Shown here in pieces: positions 60,841 through 64,000 of a DNA stretch of 64,000 nt. Numbering within the stretch: the first letter of the stretch is position 1; the number at the start of each line of letters is the position of its first letter. Below the pieces are notes generated by a model, which saw only the letters and a list, made by a program, of their open reading frames with translations, did no database searches and was not told where the DNA came from. Origin of the DNA: Dipetalonema caudispina. Taxonomy: Eukaryota; Nematoda; Chromadorea; Rhabditida; Onchocercidae. The stretch spans positions 248,001-312,000 of the forward strand of contig JABVXV010000021.1 in NCBI GenBank assembly GCA_013365325.1, given 5' to 3'. Position numbers and translations under genes: made by a program.

Positions 60841-63800
60841 ATGGAAGAAAGCGCGGCATTTTGCTCTATATGTTTGGGGGTAGGTTTTCATACGTCTTTC
60901 ACTGTAGTCTTTAATATATTATTTCCAGCAGTGCTATGTTTTAAACCGTATGGAAATGAGCTTCACTGATGTCAAAATACAGAGATCAAAGTGTTTTCTG
61001 TTCAGGTTGTTTAAACACTTGTTCATTTTAGCCTGGGAGTTGGCCTAAAGCACGACCCAAGATATGCAAGCACACTTTCTGCTATCTCTGCATCAGTACT
61101 TGGATAAAGGTCTTCTTTACTGACTTCATATTATGAATTACCCTTATTATGTTGGCTAACATGTTTAAAAGTATTGCATTTACAGAATTGTGTTTTGAGA
61201 TTACGCCTGAGACGTCTTTGGGATTGTATTATTTTGCTGGTAACAGTGCTTAACATTTCCAAGCCAATAAATTTATTTTCTAGAGACGATCGGAATGTCC
61301 GTTGTGTAAGAGACCGGTCAAAATACTGGTGGCCATAAACCAGGATGGTAACGAATACAAAATATCTGTGAAAGAAAAAACTTCTGTTCAGTATCAAAGA
61401 GAGGTTATTTGTGCCATTTTAGTAATACAATTTTTATTCAATTCAGACTTATTGACTGCAAAAAAGGAATTTTCAATGCATTTTCCAGATTGATGAAGAA
61501 CATAATCTGTTTCAAGAAACGGAGGATATAACAGTAGCATATGCTAGATGTCAAGTGTGCAACTTATCGACAAACGAACATTTATTATTGCTTTGCGACG
61601 GAATTGTTGGACAGAATGTAGACGGAAGCTCAGTTCGTTGTAATGCTGCGTGCGCTTTTTTTTTCTATCAGCGTTGTATTAATTCTTTCAGGTTTAGTAT
61701 GAATTTTCCATGCTAGTATATCAAACGACGAAAACTTTTTCAACTGAATAATTTGTTGTTACAGATGCCATTGTTACTGCTTGCCGGAAAAACTCGATAG
61801 TGTACCAGACGGAGACTGGTTTTGCCCTTTCTGTATTGACATAAGAGTAAGTTTAAAGAGAATTTCTCTGACTGTATGCTTCGGCGTTGATTAGTAATGT
61901 ATCTTGTGTGTCATCTTGATCATAATATTTTGCCAATAGGCCACCCAAGAATCAGTATACAACAGCCGGTATGCACGACAAAGACATCGTTCATCATCAA
62001 ATTACCAACAGTTCATGGGTTTCGGAGAATCTGAAATCTTGAATGAGGATCAGCCGGGTAAGAGATTGGATTAATAAACCGTTTATATTGGGAAAGAAAG
62101 TGGTCCTTCTTAAAAATTAAGAGAAAAGTAGTGACGATTAATTAGTCTCTAAGTAAAGTATATAGACATAATTAAGTAATATATATTGTCATTATATATG
62201 CTTGCATGTCTATGCTAATACTTTTGAAGAACTATTCATATGTCAGTGTTATTATTTCATCATTCATTTATAGGACCGAGTAGAAGAAATCATAGCTTTC
62301 GCTTGAGAAGATACATAGATGCCCTTCATAGCGATGAATTTTTAACCGAATCAAGCTCAGATGATGTTAAGAACGGTGCGAGCGATGATGGAATGAGAAG
62401 CGATTTGGATTTTTCGTTTAACACTGATTTTTCCGAAGGTATGGAGATTTCAAGTATCTTCACAAATATTGTAGTGATATGTGATATTGCGAAAATGTTC
62501 TATGTGCATTAAAATTTAAATAGAATTTTTCAGGAAAGGACATATTTTTTATGTTGGAGTAAATGTTTAATGAGGATACCGCATTTAGGTTAGAGTAGCG
62601 AAGTTCAGTAGAAAGTGTTGGTACCTGATGTAGAAAGAGTTCCGAGTAGTCTTTCAAATATTTGTCTATTTTAGATTTTTGTTTTTTAAGGCAAATTTCT
62701 CCTCTCTTCAAAGCCTGATTTAGACAGGCATGTGCTTTGAAATGGCACGCTTGTATAGTTAGCTGTTATAATTAATGGAGCATCACGTTCTGGCAGAAAA
62801 TGCTGTTTTTAATCTAATGTGGTATAAACTATCTCCATGTGATTTCTGCCTTTTTCTGTATATTACTTGATTTATTATAATAAAAGTAATACACTTACTA
62901 GCTAAAGGCTAAAAAGAAGAAGGGAAAGGATAAAAAACCCTACAAGGATATCATGACTTTAAATGTATACTAATCGAATGTCAGTTACATACTCATGATT
63001 GCAGGCGATGGTGCTGACTGGGACAATCAAGACGGTATGGTTTTGGCAACAGATTCGGATACGGGATATGATCATACTGGAATGACTGAAGTAACGCAGT
63101 GGAAAAGGGGAAGAAAGAAGGATCGAAGAAGGGTGAAGAAAAATTCAAAAAAGAAAAGAAGAAAAGTTATACGGAAAAAGAATGTGAAACATCGTGGTCG
63201 AAGTGGGAATGTTTCTGCGAAAAACGTGAGAAAGAAAAGTAAGCGGAAGAAGAATATCCTGAAAAGAAAGGTAGTATGCTAATTTATTTGCGTTTTTTTT
63301 TTTTTTTTTTTTTTTTTTTTTCTAGCATTGTCGATTACCTATTAATAAAGACATTATTATGTGGTAGGGGTGATGAATTGTTATTCATCACGTTGCAGGG
63401 TGCAGTGTAATCACTGAGGATCTTGTACTTATGGCAAATGGGTATTTTACTGAAAATGAGCTCAAAATCAGTGACATATATCAGCTATAGCTTATTTTAT
63501 AGGGTATGACTGGAGCTCAGAGACGTCTGGCTGAAGCTATAGGTTTGGATCCTTTGACTGGTCGACAGAAAAAACGGGAAAGAAATGAGCGGTATGTTGA
63601 ACTACTTCAGTTTTGGTTGTGATTAAGAGTCTCTGACAGCCTTACAAAGGGAACTGTTTTTTAGCTGTGCAAAGGAAATGTTCAGTAAAGACAATTTTCT
63701 CACGTCTTGCTGGAGTATTTTTGCTACTGATGCAGATAAGGCTTATCGTTTAATGATTTGTATTTTGACAACCTCCGTGCGTTTGGAACCAACATTTCTT

Positions 63801-63911
63801 CAGGGTTTGGATTTTCAGGCATTTCCCGTCAAATTGCATTCGTCGGGGATCGTTTAATACAACCATGCTATCCATCAGAGGCGGCAATGACTTAGATATA
63901 CCAACTGAAAC
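60841..63911 (+). CDS. RING + PHD finger protein, PHRF1-like (3' end outside window)
   Basis: Exons in phase: 60841-60879, 61031-61108, 61284-61403, 61489-61605, 61672-61691, 61765-61846, 61940-62057, 62274-62438, 63005-63270, 63503-63591, 63819 to about 63911. RING finger: Cys8/11, Cys25, His27, Cys30/33, Cys44/47 (FCSICL...CKHTFCYLC...CPLC). PHD finger: Cys100/103, Cys115, Cys120, His127, Cys130, Cys145/148, with LLLLCDG and CLPEKLDSVPDGDWFCPFC. Then an acidic Ser/Asp stretch, a Lys/Arg-rich block (KKDRRRVKKNSKKKRRK) and GMTGAQRRLAEAIGLDPLTG. This order is that of PHRF1, a nuclear RING-PHD protein that binds RNA polymerase II C-terminal domain through an SRI domain; that C-terminal part would lie beyond the edge. 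The start ATG follows an AACCAG acceptor-like site by 14 nt, suggesting trans-splicing. E3 ligase activity is inferred from family. Confidence 0.87.
63293..63321 (+). repeat. 29-nt poly-T tract
   Basis: In the intron after the Lys/Arg-rich exon of the PHRF1-like gene, followed by TCTAG; it could act as a pyrimidine tract but the real acceptor is at 63502. Confidence 0.9.
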
Positions 63912-64000
63912 GTTGTATGTTTCAGGATGCTTTGCATTTTTTCACGGTTAATATAATATGTTTGTTCGTATGCGGTTTTACTTATTTCTGTATTGAGCGA

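Overview
This window looks like nuclear DNA of a parasitic nematode, most likely a filarial (spirurid) worm. It is strongly AT-rich, genes are split into many small exons, acceptors follow the nematode TTTCAG pattern, donors are often GTTNGT-like, and the gene families are animal ones. The nematode-specific DUF19/T20D4.11-like secreted family and several start codons lying just after an acceptor-like site (suggesting spliced-leader trans-splicing) support this. All gene models below were built by hand from reading-frame and splice-phase continuity; no alignment was run.

Layout from left to right: (1) 31-375 (+), the 3' end of a purine nucleoside phosphorylase. (2) 4419-9609 (+), a myosin-light-chain-kinase-like Ser/Thr kinase with a very long lysine-rich tail, with a probable extra terminal exon at 9885-10088. 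(3) 11653-14590 (+), a secreted DUF19-type cysteine-rich protein. (4) 17949-22848 (-), a ten-exon coiled-coil protein with an acidic tail. (5) 25561-31860 (+), a decayed, intron-bearing duplicate of the V-type H+-ATPase catalytic subunit A; inside it, on the other strand, sits an apparently intact four-span membrane protein gene (27915-29765). (6) A mostly empty stretch to 38.4 kb. (7) Two minus-strand membrane protein genes, one poorly resolved (38418-39602) and one well resolved with a PPxY tail (40310-42121). (8) A long gene-poor stretch. (9) 48005-56997 (+), a 19-exon receptor tyrosine kinase with seven Ig domains, a VEGFR/PDGFR-class layout. (10) A gene-poor stretch holding a roughly 1.2-kb foldback with 0.4-kb arms. 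(11) 60841 to the right edge (+), a RING plus PHD protein of the PHRF1 type, cut by the window end.

The genes do not form one pathway. Signalling and surface functions are common (kinase, receptor kinase, three membrane proteins, one secreted protein). For the six best models the exon lengths sum to exact codon multiples: kinase 1187 aa, DUF19 337 aa, coiled-coil 628 aa, PPxY membrane protein 301 aa, receptor kinase 1213 aa, and the PHRF1-like exons stay in phase up to the edge. The strongest points for a second look are the V-ATPase pseudogene with its antisense nested gene, the large foldback, the receptor kinase's cysteine-free fourth Ig domain, and the hidden 3' exon of the kinase. I saw no convincing tRNA, rRNA, CRISPR or intact transposon.
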